A DNA stretch of 30,524 nucleotides from the NCBI GenBank assembly GCA_050012355.1, contig JBEKHI010000048.1, forward strand, positions 1-30,524, written 5' to 3'. The notes under the pieces are model-generated. The model ran no database searches, was not told where the DNA came from, and saw only the letters and a list, made by a program, of their open reading frames with translations. Positions 1 through 7,472 of the stretch are shown here, in pieces (positions within the stretch are counted from its first letter, which is position 1; every line of letters begins with the position of its first letter). The stretch is from JBEKHI01 sp050012355 (GTDB lineage: Bacteria > Actinomycetota > Actinomycetes > Streptosporangiales > Streptosporangiaceae). A program made the translations under genes and the position numbers.

Positions 1-1928
1 CGCCCGGACCCCAGGTCACCCCAGCACGGATCAGCCGCCAGCCCCGCCACCCCCCGGTGAGTCGCCAGCACCCCCTTCGGCACCCCCGTCGACCCCGACG
101 TATACATCACGTACAGCCCGGCATCCGGCCCCGCCGGCCCAGCCGGCACCGGACCCGCCGGGGCCTGTTCGGCCTCAGCCAGCAGTCCGGCCTCCAGGAT
201 CAGCACCGGGGCCGCGTCGGCCAGCAGCCAGCCGGCCCGCTCGGGCGGGTCGGCCGGGTCCACCGGCACGTACACCCCGCCCGCCAGCACCACGCCCAGC
301 AGCGCAACCACCAGCTCCACCGACCGCTCCAGCACCACACCCACCCGGTCCCCCGGGCGCACGCCCCGGCTGGCCAGCCAGCTCGCCACCTGGGCCGCCC
401 GGCGGTCCAGCTCGGCCGCGGTGACCGCGACCCCGCCCGGACCGGCCAGCACTACCGCCGCCGGATCGGCCGCTACCCGCGCCTTCCACGCTGTGGCCAC
501 TGTCTCGGCGACTGGGGCCGGGGCACCGTGCCCGGCCGCCAGCAGCGCGTCCCGCTCCCCCGCCAGCAGCACCTCCACATCCCCGACCGCTACCCGCGGG
601 TCGGCCGCCACCTGACCCAGCACCCCCACCAGCCGCGACGCCAGTTCCCGCGCCGCGCGCTCATCGAACAGGTCCGAGCTGTACCAGAGCGATCCATCGA
701 TTCCGGCCGCATCGCCGCCATCTTCGGACCCTCGCTCCTCCAGCCGGATGTAGAGGTCGAACAGGTTGAACGACGCGTAACCGGGACCGATTGGTTCCTG
801 CCTGCTGGACACTCCTGGCAGCTGCCACACCGGAGCGTCCGCCATCACCAGGAGGGTCTGGAACAGCGGGTGGCGGTCCAGGGAGCGTTCCGGGTTCAGG
901 GCCTCGACCAGGTACTCGAACGGGACATCCTGGTGGGCGTAGGCGGCCAGGTCACTATCCCGGACCCGGGTCACCAGATCGGCGAACGCCGGATCGCCGC
1001 TCACGTCGGTGCGCAGCACCAGGGTGTTCGCGACATACCCGACCAGCCCGTCCAGCGCGCTGTCGGTCCGCCCGGCGACCGGGGACCCCAGCGGGATATC
1101 CGGTCCGGCGCCCAGCCGCGACAGCAGCACCGCCACCGCTGCCTGCACCACCATGAACACCGTCGCACCCCGCGACCGCGCCACCCGGCCCAGCCCCCGG
1201 TGCACTCCCGCCTCCACCGCGAACGGCAGCAGCCGCCCCCGGTGACTAGCCACCGCCGGCCGCGGCCTGCTCACCGGCAGCACCAACTGCTCCGGCACCC
1301 CCGCCAGCGCCTCCGACCAGAAACTCAGCTCCTGCCGCTGCCACTCCTCATCACCAAGGAACTCCCGCTGCCAGAGGGCGTAATCGGCGTACTGCACCGG
1401 CAACGGCACCCAGCCAGGCTCACGGCCGTCCAGCCGGGCAGCATACCAGCCATCAGCCGCGATATGGTGCACCACCACCACCAGCACGTACTCGCCCAGG
1501 CCCAGCCGCACCAGGACCACCCGCCACGGCACCTCATCGCCGATATCGAAACCGTCAGCCGCGACCGCCGCCACCACGCCAGACAGCCCGGCCTCATCGC
1601 ACTCGCGCACCACCAGCGCGGGCCGCGTGGCGGTCGGCAGGACCACCTGGCGCGGCTCCCCGTCCGTCCCGGTAGCGATGACCGTCCGCAGCACCTCATG
1701 CCGCGCCGCCACATCAGCGACCGCCGCCTCCAGCGCCGCGGCATCCAGCTCCCCCGACAGCCGCACCGCCATCGACATGTTGTATGCCAGACCGGGCCCT
1801 TCGAACCGGTGCAGGAACCACATCCGCCACTGCCCGGAAGACAACGGCACCACCGCCGGGCGCTCCATGGTCCGCGCAGCCGCCTCAATACCACCAAGGT
1901 TCGCGTCATGCTTGTCACAGTTACGCAT
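1..1928 (-). CDS. Non-ribosomal peptide synthetase, N-terminal C domain and start of A domain (3' truncated by window)
   Basis: The minus strand reads open from an ATG at 1928-1926, preceded by GGGAGG about 8 bases upstream, to the window edge (642 codons). The first ~20 residues are a short leader. A condensation domain follows (about residues 25-460): PLSSGQWRMWFL, the catalytic HHIAADG at 154-160, YVANTLVLR and HPLFQ. An adenylation domain begins near residue 475 and shows the ATP-binding motif YTSGSTGVPKG before the sequence ends, so its substrate pocket is not visible. The domain order C-A means this protein accepts an upstream aminoacyl chain rather than starting with a loading A domain, unless the N-terminal C domain acylates. 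Oddity: the residue after HHIAADGW is directly YAARLDG; related C domains carry about 12 more residues there (a helix). It diverges from the DAHP synthase unit. Confidence 0.93.
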   Translation of the reverse strand, partial: MRNCDKHDANLGGIEAAARTMERPAVVPLSSGQWRMWFLHRFEGPGLAYNMSMAVRLSGELDAAALEAAVADVAARHEVLRTVIATGTDGEPRQVVLPTATRPALVVRECDEAGLSGVVAAVAADGFDIGDEVPWRVVLVRLGLGEYVLVVVVHHIAADGWYAARLDGREPGWVPLPVQYADYALWQREFLGDEEWQRQELSFWSEALAGVPEQLVLPVSRPRPAVASHRGRLLPFAVEAGVHRGLGRVARSRGATVFMVVQAAVAVLLSRLGAGPDIPLGSPVAGRTDSALDGLVGYVANTLVLRTDVSGDPAFADLVTRVRDSDLAAYAHQDVPFEYLVEALNPERSLDRHPLFQTLLVMADAPVWQLPGVSSRQEPIGPGYASFNLFDLYIRLEERGSEDGGDAAGIDGSLWYSSDLFDERAARELASRLVGVLGQVAADPRVAVGDVEVLLAGERDALLAAGHGAPAPVAETVATAWKARVAADPAAVVLAGPGGVAVTAAELDRRAAQVASWLASRGVRPGDRVGVVLERSVELVVALLGVVLAGGVYVPVDPADPPERAGWLLADAAPVLILEAGLLAEAEQAPAGPVPAGPAGPDAGLYVMYTSGSTGVPKGVLATHRGVAGLAADPCWGDLGSG

Positions 1929-2277
1929 GAGAGCGCCTCCCGACCCCTGCATTCATGGACTCGCGGTCAAATACCGCAAAAAGCCTTTCTTGCTATTTCC
2001 CATTCGACGGCAGCGCGAAGCACCGGCCTTATAGCTATGAATCACATAGCCGCTGGCCAGAAACGGCAGGCGCCGCACGACGATGGTTTCAATTAGTCCA
2101 TGCCCCGCTCCGCGCAAGTCGACCAATAGCAGCCGATTAGGGCGTCCCGATAGAGCACAGCGGCACTCTAGATGTCGATTCCGGACTTCGTCAACGATCC
2201 ACTACCCCACCGCGGCTCCCATGCCGCGCCCCGGGACCAGAGCATTGCCCCATGGTCGTGGAGAGCGCGGTCGCACG

Positions 2278-2303
2278 GGACTGTCCCGCCGGCGGGACAG
2301 TCC
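2278..2303. promoter_or_regulatory. 26-bp perfect palindrome, putative operator
   Basis: The two halves (2278-2290 and 2291-2303) are exact reverse complements with no spacer; the centre is GTCCCGCCGGCGGGAC. The same 16-base core recurs at 6712-6727 upstream of the winged-helix gene. A spacer-free palindrome repeated at two promoter regions of one cluster suggests a protein binding site more than a terminator, since the region reads away on both sides. Confidence 0.55.
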
Positions 2304-2438
2304 AACCGCGCGAACCCGGCCCGAGCCTTCCCGGAGAAAACCTTGCCGACTTTAAAGCCGTCACATACTCTACTCGCGTCATTGACGCCGAATTCCTATT
2401 CCGCTGCACGGATTCGACCGCAAGATATGGCGATCCAG

Positions 2439-2468
2439 TTGCTTTACTAACCTTCGGCGGTCTAATAC
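2439..2468 (+). promoter_or_regulatory. Possible promoter for the DAHP synthase operon
   Basis: TTGCTT (2439-2444) and TAATAC (2463-2468) are separated by 18 bases and would give a leader of about 45 bases before the ATG at 2520. This rests on pattern only. Confidence 0.3.
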
Positions 2469-2519
2469 TTAGCGACGTAGGATCCGTAACGGCGATTCGC
2501 CATTCTATCAGAGGTTCAT

Positions 2520-3692
2520 ATGCCATCAGCGCTCCTAGAAACAGAACACGATTTCTACGCCCTGTCGGCTAGTCAGCAGCCAGACTGGAATGACCATACT
2601 GAGCTGTCTACGATCCGGACCAAGATTTCCCAGGCCTCGTACATGATAGATCCGGCCCACGTAGACCAGTTGCGGCTGCTTCTAGGAGACGTGGCCGCGG
2701 GAAATATGAAGATCATCCAGGCTGGCGACTGCGCGGAGGACCCAGCCGACCGAACCCCCGACCGTCTCAGCTGGAAAATTGGCCTGATTCAAGCGATCGC
2801 GCACGTGATGCGGGTCAATACCGGTAAGCCGGTCCTATGCGTCGGACGTATAGCCGGGCAGTTCGCGAAGCCCAGGTCCGCTGCTTACGAGGTTGTCGAC
2901 GGCCTCGAGCTTCCGTCTTACCGCGGACCGCTCGTCAACCGGCCTGAGCCAGACACCGAGGCACGGCGACACGATCCGTCACTCCTCCTGAAATGCCACG
3001 AGGCCGCGGCCGCGATGACGTCATATCTCAACGGCCCCGAAGAGCATGCGGCTGTTCCCTTGTTGTGGACGAGCCATGAGGCGCTCGTTCTCGACTATGA
3101 ACTGCCGCAACTTCACCGGTTCGACGAGCGACTGCTACTCACCTCAGCCCACTGGCCATGGGTGGGGGAACGGACCCGGCATCCGCTCGGGGCACACGTC
3201 GCGCTGCTGTCAGCGATCGCCAATCCGGTGGCCTCCAAGGTCGGGCCAGATGCCACCGAGACCGACCTGCTGGAGCTCTGCGGGCGGCTGGACCCGCGGC
3301 GCGAGCCAGGCCGGCTGACGCTTATAGCTCGGATGGGTCCGGTCGCCAGCGAGACGCTGCCGCCACTGGTTGGAGCCGTCCGGAAGGCAGGTCATCCGGC
3401 CATCTGGCTATGCGACCCCATGCATGGCAACACGGTACAGGCCCCAGGGTCTCGCAAGACCCGGTTCGTCGAGGCCATCACGCAAGAGGTCCGCACGTTC
3501 CAGGAAGCCGTCGTCCAGGCCGGCGGTGTCGCGGGCGGCCTGCATCTGGAAGCAACGCCAGATCCGGTCACGGAATGCGTCGCGGACGAAACCGAACTTG
3601 AGCAGGTTGGCCGCCGCTACACGTCGCTTTGCGATCCCCGCCTGAATCCACGGCAGGCGGTCGCCGTGGCGGCCGAATGGATCACGAGCTGA
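2520..3692 (+). CDS. Class II (plant-type) 3-deoxy-D-arabino-heptulosonate-7-phosphate synthase
   Basis: 390 aa. Condenses phosphoenolpyruvate and erythrose 4-phosphate, the first step of the shikimate pathway, in the cytoplasm. Class II signatures are all present in order: IIQAGDCAE (substrate and metal site), VGRIAGQFAKPRS, YRGPLVN, TSHEALVLDYE, ASKVGP, LIARMG, CDPMHGNT, GGLHLEATPD and YTSLCDPRLNP. It matches the short ~390-400 aa form seen in antibiotic clusters rather than the ~460 aa housekeeping form with an extra N-terminal regulatory segment. Start ATG follows GAGG with a 5-base gap. It is the first gene of a unit with hmaS and the halogenase. Cluster-encoded copies of this enzyme in glycopeptide clusters raise the supply of tyrosine and hydroxyphenylglycine; the same role is inferred here. 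Confidence 0.93.
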   Translation: MPSALLETEHDFYALSASQQPDWNDHTELSTIRTKISQASYMIDPAHVDQLRLLLGDVAAGNMKIIQAGDCAEDPADRTPDRLSWKIGLIQAIAHVMRVNTGKPVLCVGRIAGQFAKPRSAAYEVVDGLELPSYRGPLVNRPEPDTEARRHDPSLLLKCHEAAAAMTSYLNGPEEHAAVPLLWTSHEALVLDYELPQLHRFDERLLLTSAHWPWVGERTRHPLGAHVALLSAIANPVASKVGPDATETDLLELCGRLDPRREPGRLTLIARMGPVASETLPPLVGAVRKAGHPAIWLCDPMHGNTVQAPGSRKTRFVEAITQEVRTFQEAVVQAGGVAGGLHLEATPDPVTECVADETELEQVGRRYTSLCDPRLNPRQAVAVAAEWITS

Positions 3693-3738
3693 TCTAACGC
3701 ACCCAGCACCACAGGAATCAGTATCTCGGGAGGAGATC

Positions 3739-4716
3739 ATGGAGAACTCGGCTGACACAATTGACTACGTAGAGATCTACGTAACGGACCTGGAGTCCGC
3801 GGTCCAGTCGTGGATCAATGACTACGGCTTCGCGGCCGTGGGCACCGCCGGATCAGACGACCTCGGCTACCGCAGCGTGGCGCTCAGGCTCGGTTCGATC
3901 ACGCTGGTTTTGACGATGGGCATCTCACCGGATCACCCCGCGTCTGACTATGTCGCCGTTCACGGCGACGGAGTAGGCAACATCGCGCTCCACCTAGCGG
4001 ACCCGCCCTCGGAAACGCGAAGCGTCCGGGCGTTCGGGGATGTCATACACACGCTCGTCGAGCACCAGCCGGGGCTACCACCTGGGTTCGCGCCGCTGGC
4101 CAGCACCCAGACAGAGCCGGCTGACATCGCGCTGATCGAAATAGATCACATCGCGGTATGCCTGGGCATCGGTGACCTGAATCCGACGGTCGAGTATTAC
4201 GAGAACGAGCTTGGGTTCCGCGAGATCTTCGCCGAACGGATCGTGGTGGGCTCCCAGGCGATGAACTCCAAGGTCGTGCAGAGCCCAGGCCGAGGAATCA
4301 CGCTGACGCTCATCGAGCCAGACGCCTCCGCCGATCCAGGCCAGATCGACGACTTCCTCAAGAATCACAACGGGGCGGGTGTCCAGCACCTCGCCTTTTC
4401 CACCGCGGACGCCGTGCGCACGGTCAGGGCACTGACCTCGCGCGGCGTACGCTTTCTTTCCGCCCCCGGCGTCTACTACGATCTGCTCGGCAAGCGGATC
4501 AAGGTACGTGGCCACGCGCTGGACGACCTGCGGGAAACTAACCTGCTCGCCGACGAAGACCACGGCGGCCAGCTCTTCCAGATCTTCACCGCATCGACCC
4601 ACCCGCGGTGCACTCTGTTCTTCGAGATCATCGAACGACAAGGCGCCAGCACATTCGGGTCTTCCAACATCAAGGCACTCTACGAGGCAGTCGAGATGGA
4701 ACGAGCGAGACGATGA
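3739..4716 (+). CDS. hmaS: 4-hydroxymandelate synthase (HPPD-family, non-heme iron)
   Basis: 325 aa. Converts 4-hydroxyphenylpyruvate and O2 to 4-hydroxymandelate and CO2, the committing step to 4-hydroxyphenylglycine. Two glyoxalase-fold halves are present; the C-terminal one holds the iron ligands His137 (EIDHIAVC), His217 (GVQHLAF) and Glu296 (LFFEII). Near the C-terminus GSSNIKALYEAVE has Ile311 where homogentisate-forming HPPD enzymes have Phe in NFKALFEA; that Phe-to-Ile difference is known to favour hydroxymandelate. The TASTHPR segment also follows recalled glycopeptide HmaS sequences. GGGAGGAG precedes the ATG, and the TGA overlaps the halogenase ATG. Oddity: about 24 residues are missing from the N-terminal half (between residues 83 and 99) compared with HmaS as I recall it. 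The catalytic half is intact. Confidence 0.93.
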   Translation: MENSADTIDYVEIYVTDLESAVQSWINDYGFAAVGTAGSDDLGYRSVALRLGSITLVLTMGISPDHPASDYVAVHGDGVGNIALHLADPPSETRSVRAFGDVIHTLVEHQPGLPPGFAPLASTQTEPADIALIEIDHIAVCLGIGDLNPTVEYYENELGFREIFAERIVVGSQAMNSKVVQSPGRGITLTLIEPDASADPGQIDDFLKNHNGAGVQHLAFSTADAVRTVRALTSRGVRFLSAPGVYYDLLGKRIKVRGHALDDLRETNLLADEDHGGQLFQIFTASTHPRCTLFFEIIERQGASTFGSSNIKALYEAVEMERARR

Positions 4717-6194
4717 CCAATAACGAAGAGCCCGACGTTGTCGTCGTGGGCGGCGGGCCAGGCGGATCCACGCTGGCGACGCTGGTCGCGATGCGAGGAC
4801 ACCACGTCGTTTTGCTCGAGAAGGAGAAATTCCCGCGCTACCAGATCGGCGAGTCGCTGCTGCCCTCCACGATCCACGGAGTCTGCCGCCTCACCGGCGT
4901 CGCAGACGAGCTCGCCAAGGCCGGCTTCACCAAGAAGCGCGGCGGGACCTTCAGGTGGGGGGCCAATCCCGAGCCGTGGACGTTCGCGTTCTCGATATCA
5001 CCGAAGATAACCGGCGAGACCTCCCACGCCTACCAGGTCGAGCGGAGCAAGTTCGACCAGATCCTGCTTGACCACGCACGTCACATGGGCGTGGACGTCC
5101 GCGAAGAACATTCCGTTACCGCCCTGATCGACGACGGCGACCGGATTGGCGGCGTGCGCTACACAGACGCCGCGGGCAACGAAGGAACCATCCGCGCGAA
5201 GTACGTGGTGGACGCTTCTGGCAACATGAGCCGCATCTACCAGCAGGCGGGAGCAAGCAGGCAGTACTCAGAGTTCTTCCGCAGCCTCGCCCTCTTCGGC
5301 TATTTCGAGGGCGGCAAGCGCCTACCCGAGCCGAACTCCGGCAACATCGTCTGCGCTGCCTTTGACAGCGGCTGGTTCTGGTACATACCGCTAAGCCCCA
5401 CGCTTACCAGCGTCGGAGCGGTCGTGCGACGCGAACTCGCGGACAAGATCCAAGGCGATCCCGAACAGGCACTCACGACACTCATCGCCGAGTGCCCGAT
5501 GATCAGCGACTACCTCCGCGACGCCAAACGCGTCACCGAGGGTCCGTACGGGGAACTCCGGGTCCGCAAGGATTACTCCTATGCGAACACCAAGTTCTGG
5601 CGGCCCGGCATGGCGCTTATCGGTGACGCCGCTTGTTTCGTGGATCCCGTGTTCTCCTCCGGCGTCCACCTCGCCACCTACGGCGCCCTGCTCGCCGCCC
5701 GCTCCATCAACAGCGTCCTGGCCGGGGAAACCGACGAGCAAACCGCGTTCGGTGAATTCGAGCAGCGATACCGCCGGGAGTACGGCGTGTTCTACGAGTT
5801 CCTGGTGTCCTTCTACGACGTACACGAGGACGAGGGCTCGTACTTCTGGTCCGCCAGGAAGGTCACCGACAGCACGAACTCGGATCTGGAGTCGTTCGTC
5901 AGCCTGGTCGGCGGGGTGTCCTCCGGCGAGACCGCTCTTGGGACGACGACGCTAGCGGAGCGTTACAAGAGCCGGACCAGCGAATTCGCCAGCGCGGTCG
6001 ACCAGCTCATCGCGAACAAAGAGCAGAGCATGGTGCCGCTGATGAAAACCTCAATCGTCAAGCAGGCCATGCGAGAGGGCGCCAAGGAACAAACCCGCGC
6101 GCTGCTCGGTCAGGAAGTCGAGCCGGAAACCCCGCTCTTCGACGGTGGCTTGGTGACCTCAGCGGATGGCTTGGGCTGGTCACTGCCCGACTGA
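4713..6194 (+). CDS. FAD-dependent phenolic halogenase, glycopeptide-cluster type
   Basis: 493 aa from the ATG that overlaps the hmaS stop (ATGA), which fits the ~490 aa of BhaA-like enzymes; a longer upstream extension in frame is unsupported. FAD-binding VGGGPGG lies at residues 12-18. IGESLLP, a candidate catalytic Lys at 74/75 in FTKKRGGTF, WFWYIP at 221-226 and GDAACFVDPVFSSG all match the flavin halogenases that chlorinate phenols tethered to a peptidyl carrier protein. The substrate is inferred to be a hydroxyphenylglycine or tyrosine residue on the neighbouring NRPS. Reduced flavin must come from a reductase not in this window. A strong hairpin follows the stop. Similarity to glycopeptide halogenases was judged from recalled sequences, so which residue and position is chlorinated remains open. 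Confidence 0.94.
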   Translation: MTNNEEPDVVVVGGGPGGSTLATLVAMRGHHVVLLEKEKFPRYQIGESLLPSTIHGVCRLTGVADELAKAGFTKKRGGTFRWGANPEPWTFAFSISPKITGETSHAYQVERSKFDQILLDHARHMGVDVREEHSVTALIDDGDRIGGVRYTDAAGNEGTIRAKYVVDASGNMSRIYQQAGASRQYSEFFRSLALFGYFEGGKRLPEPNSGNIVCAAFDSGWFWYIPLSPTLTSVGAVVRRELADKIQGDPEQALTTLIAECPMISDYLRDAKRVTEGPYGELRVRKDYSYANTKFWRPGMALIGDAACFVDPVFSSGVHLATYGALLAARSINSVLAGETDEQTAFGEFEQRYRREYGVFYEFLVSFYDVHEDEGSYFWSARKVTDSTNSDLESFVSLVGGVSSGETALGTTTLAERYKSRTSEFASAVDQLIANKEQSMVPLMKTSIVKQAMREGAKEQTRALLGQEVEPETPLFDGGLVTSADGLGWSLPD

Positions 6195-6199
6195 TGCCC

Positions 6200-6231
6200 G
6201 GAGGCGATCGAGACCCGCTTCGATCGCCTCC
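6200..6231. terminator. Intergenic hairpin between convergent genes
   Basis: GGAGGCGATCGA (6200-6211) and its exact reverse complement (6220-6231) enclose an 8-base loop, six bases after the halogenase stop. There is no T run, as is common for actinomycete terminators. It could serve both the halogenase transcript and the convergent winged-helix gene. Confidence 0.75.
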
Positions 6232-6261
6232 TCCGCCGCACCCCGCGCGCGACCCACGTGG

Positions 6262-6603
6262 TCAGGATCCGTCGCTCAGCCGGAACTCGCGAGTTCCTTC
6301 CTCGACCGACCCGATCACCAGACCCTCGTCCTCGAGCCGCTGAAGTACGCGGCCGACTGAAGCCGGATCCGGTTCGGCACCCGTGGCGCGGGTCAATTCC
6401 GCGATGATCTCCTCTTGACTTAGCCGCTCCTCGCGGCGCAGCAGCAGGAGCAGGGATGTCCGCATGCCCGCGTCGTAGGCCGAAGACTGCTGGGGCGCGT
6501 TGGGATACCAGCCAAGGAACGTGAGGGCAGGGTGGTCATCCGGAGGCGGTATCGGTACGGGCGGAGACGGGGGGTGCGGTAGCACCGGACGTGGTATATC
6601 CAT
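6262..6603 (-). CDS. Small winged-helix protein, putative cluster regulator
   Basis: 113 aa. The first ~25 residues are proline-rich; residues ~45-110 look like a winged-helix fold: LSQEEIIAELTRATG, a recognition-helix-like ASVGRVLQRLEDEGLV, and a wing ending EFRLSDGS. This is the PadR/MarR-like layout of a small DNA-binding protein without an obvious ligand domain. The ATG at 6603 is preceded by AGGTGAGGAAAG. An internal start at the Met in AYDAGMRTS is possible. It sits convergent to the halogenase behind a shared hairpin. The palindrome 110 bases upstream is shared with the NRPS/DAHP control region, so it may repress or activate the cluster and itself. No close family is recognised; the DNA-binding call is inference from sequence pattern. 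Confidence 0.65.
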   Translation of the reverse strand: MDIPRPVLPHPPSPPVPIPPPDDHPALTFLGWYPNAPQQSSAYDAGMRTSLLLLLRREERLSQEEIIAELTRATGAEPDPASVGRVLQRLEDEGLVIGSVEEGTREFRLSDGS

Positions 6604-6710
6604 CTTTCCTCACCTTCTCATTCTCTGGATAAATTCATCTTTCCTTGCGAGTACCGCATTTCCTGCGGAATTCATCCGGATGGTATATCCAATATCGAAT
6701 TAATGCCAGC

Positions 6711-6728
6711 CGTCCCGCCGGCGGGACA
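6711..6728. promoter_or_regulatory. Second copy of GTCCCGCCGGCGGGAC palindrome
   Basis: The perfect 16-base palindrome at 6712-6727 lies upstream of the winged-helix gene start (6603). With the following base it shares GTCCCGCCGGCGGGACA with the palindrome at 2278-2303. Confidence 0.55.
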
Positions 6729-6739
6729 CCGCCCCCGCC

Positions 6740-6773
6740 GTGGCCCTGACGGATCGTCGCCCGCCAGGGCCAC
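6740..6773 (-). terminator. Hairpin terminator downstream of the extracytoplasmic-protein gene
   Basis: GTGGCCCTG (6740-6748) pairs with CAGGGCCAC (6765-6773); after one mismatch CGG/CCG extends the stem to 12 pairs around an 8-base loop. It lies 34 bases past the stop of the leftward gene ending at 6807. Confidence 0.7.
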
Positions 6774-6806
6774 AGTCTCTTTACCTGCCGAAGGGCGTTG
6801 CTCCGC

Positions 6807-7310
6807 TCAGCTAGGCAGGCTAGGCAGGCTAGGTGCCTCGGGCTTAGCCGGACACGCCGTGCCACTGCATGAGATATTCAGCTTCGGCCCGGACAGCGAT
6901 GGGGCCTTGGGCGCCTGCGGAAGTCCGCTCCCAGACGGCAGCAGGCTCTCGCAGGCATCGGCTGCCTTCTGATACTGCGCCGAAAAAAGATCGATGTCCA
7001 CGCTGCTCGAGTCAATCTGGATCGTGCCATTGGATGAGATGGTGATTCCCGGGAAATCCGGCTCGCCATGGCTGCGCATGCACGCGGTGAATTGTTCAGC
7101 CGACCGCTGCAAGCTCTCGTTACTGTTGTTGGTGCCGCTACGACCGGAGTCAGCACTGAGCCGGATCACGCTTCCGTTGGCGGTGTCCTGCTCGGGGGCG
7201 GCAAGGATGTGAGCGGAGCCGTAGACCATCGCGGCCACTACCGCGATCCCGGCAACACTCGCTCCCCACCAGCCCTTGCGCAGGTGCGCCCTGCCCGCCG
7301 GAGCTGACAT
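6807..7310 (-). CDS. Membrane-anchored extracytoplasmic protein of unknown function
   Basis: 167 aa, starting at ATG 7310 behind a clear GAGGAGG. Basic residues (RAHLRK) and one hydrophobic segment (about residues 14-37) suggest an N-terminal membrane anchor or uncleaved signal; there is no lipobox cysteine. The outside part is Ser/Asn-rich, then has the conserved-looking block FTACMRSHGEPDFPG with a second Cys in KAADACESLLP, a pattern common in small actinomycete proteins beside two-component systems and efflux pumps. The tail is Pro/Ser-rich with two further Cys and ends in repeated PSL units coded by three copies of GCTAGGCAG-like DNA. It diverges from the first sensor kinase and may sense or modulate the same envelope signal. 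Function unknown. Confidence 0.85.
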   Translation of the reverse strand: MSAPAGRAHLRKGWWGASVAGIAVVAAMVYGSAHILAAPEQDTANGSVIRLSADSGRSGTNNSNESLQRSAEQFTACMRSHGEPDFPGITISSNGTIQIDSSSVDIDLFSAQYQKAADACESLLPSGSGLPQAPKAPSLSGPKLNISCSGTACPAKPEAPSLPSLPS

Positions 7311-7327
7311 GATGTTCCTCCTCAGAT

Positions 7328-7341
7328 GACGTAGTTACGTC
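7328..7341. promoter_or_regulatory. Inverted repeat GACGTA-GT-TACGTC in the 5' region of the extracytoplasmic-protein gene
   Basis: A perfect 6-2-6 dyad lies 18 bases upstream of the ATG at 7310, in the likely leader or core promoter. Binding protein unknown. Confidence 0.35.
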
Positions 7342-7390
7342 TCGTTGGGGACAAGTCAACCGCGAAGAGGGTTACCACAGCGGAACACCG

Positions 7391-7409
7391 GCTGTAACCT
7401 CGCTGTAAC
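7391..7409 (+). promoter_or_regulatory. Direct repeat GCTGTAAC x2, probable response-regulator box
   Basis: GCTGTAAC at 7391-7398 and 7402-7409 is spaced 11 bases, one helical turn, the usual layout for OmpR-family dimers. The second copy falls where a -35 element would be for a -10-like GACAAT at 7421-7426. GGTTAC at 7370-7375 is the same core on the other strand, facing the divergent gene. Confidence 0.55.
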
Positions 7410-7472
7410 TCGCTCTTCGCGACAATTAGGGTGTGCGGCAGCGTGGACAAAAGGCATCGGGAGGCCAGAGAC

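Larger units (their letters stand above)
1929..2519. promoter_or_regulatory. Divergent control region between NRPS and DAHP synthase genes
   Basis: This 591-base stretch has no convincing gene. Short reading frames here lack ribosome sites and protein-like composition. It is more AT-rich than its flanks, carries the large palindrome at 2278-2303, and must contain the start signals for both the NRPS (leftward) and the DAHP synthase operon (rightward). Confidence 0.7.

Noticed and set aside
57..2096. Long plus-strand open frame opposite the NRPS
   Set aside because: Arg/His/Pro-rich composition without domains; it mirrors the NRPS gene, whose minus-strand frame carries all C and A domain motifs.
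2300..2328. GTCCAA next to the palindrome as half of a StrR-type (Bbr-like) box
   Set aside because: No matching TTGGAC at the 17-base spacing, so the dyad is not present.
6807..6835. Three GCTAGGCAG-like direct repeats
   Set aside because: They lie in the coding end of the 167 aa protein and encode its repeated PSL tail; no sign of a mobile element or attachment site.
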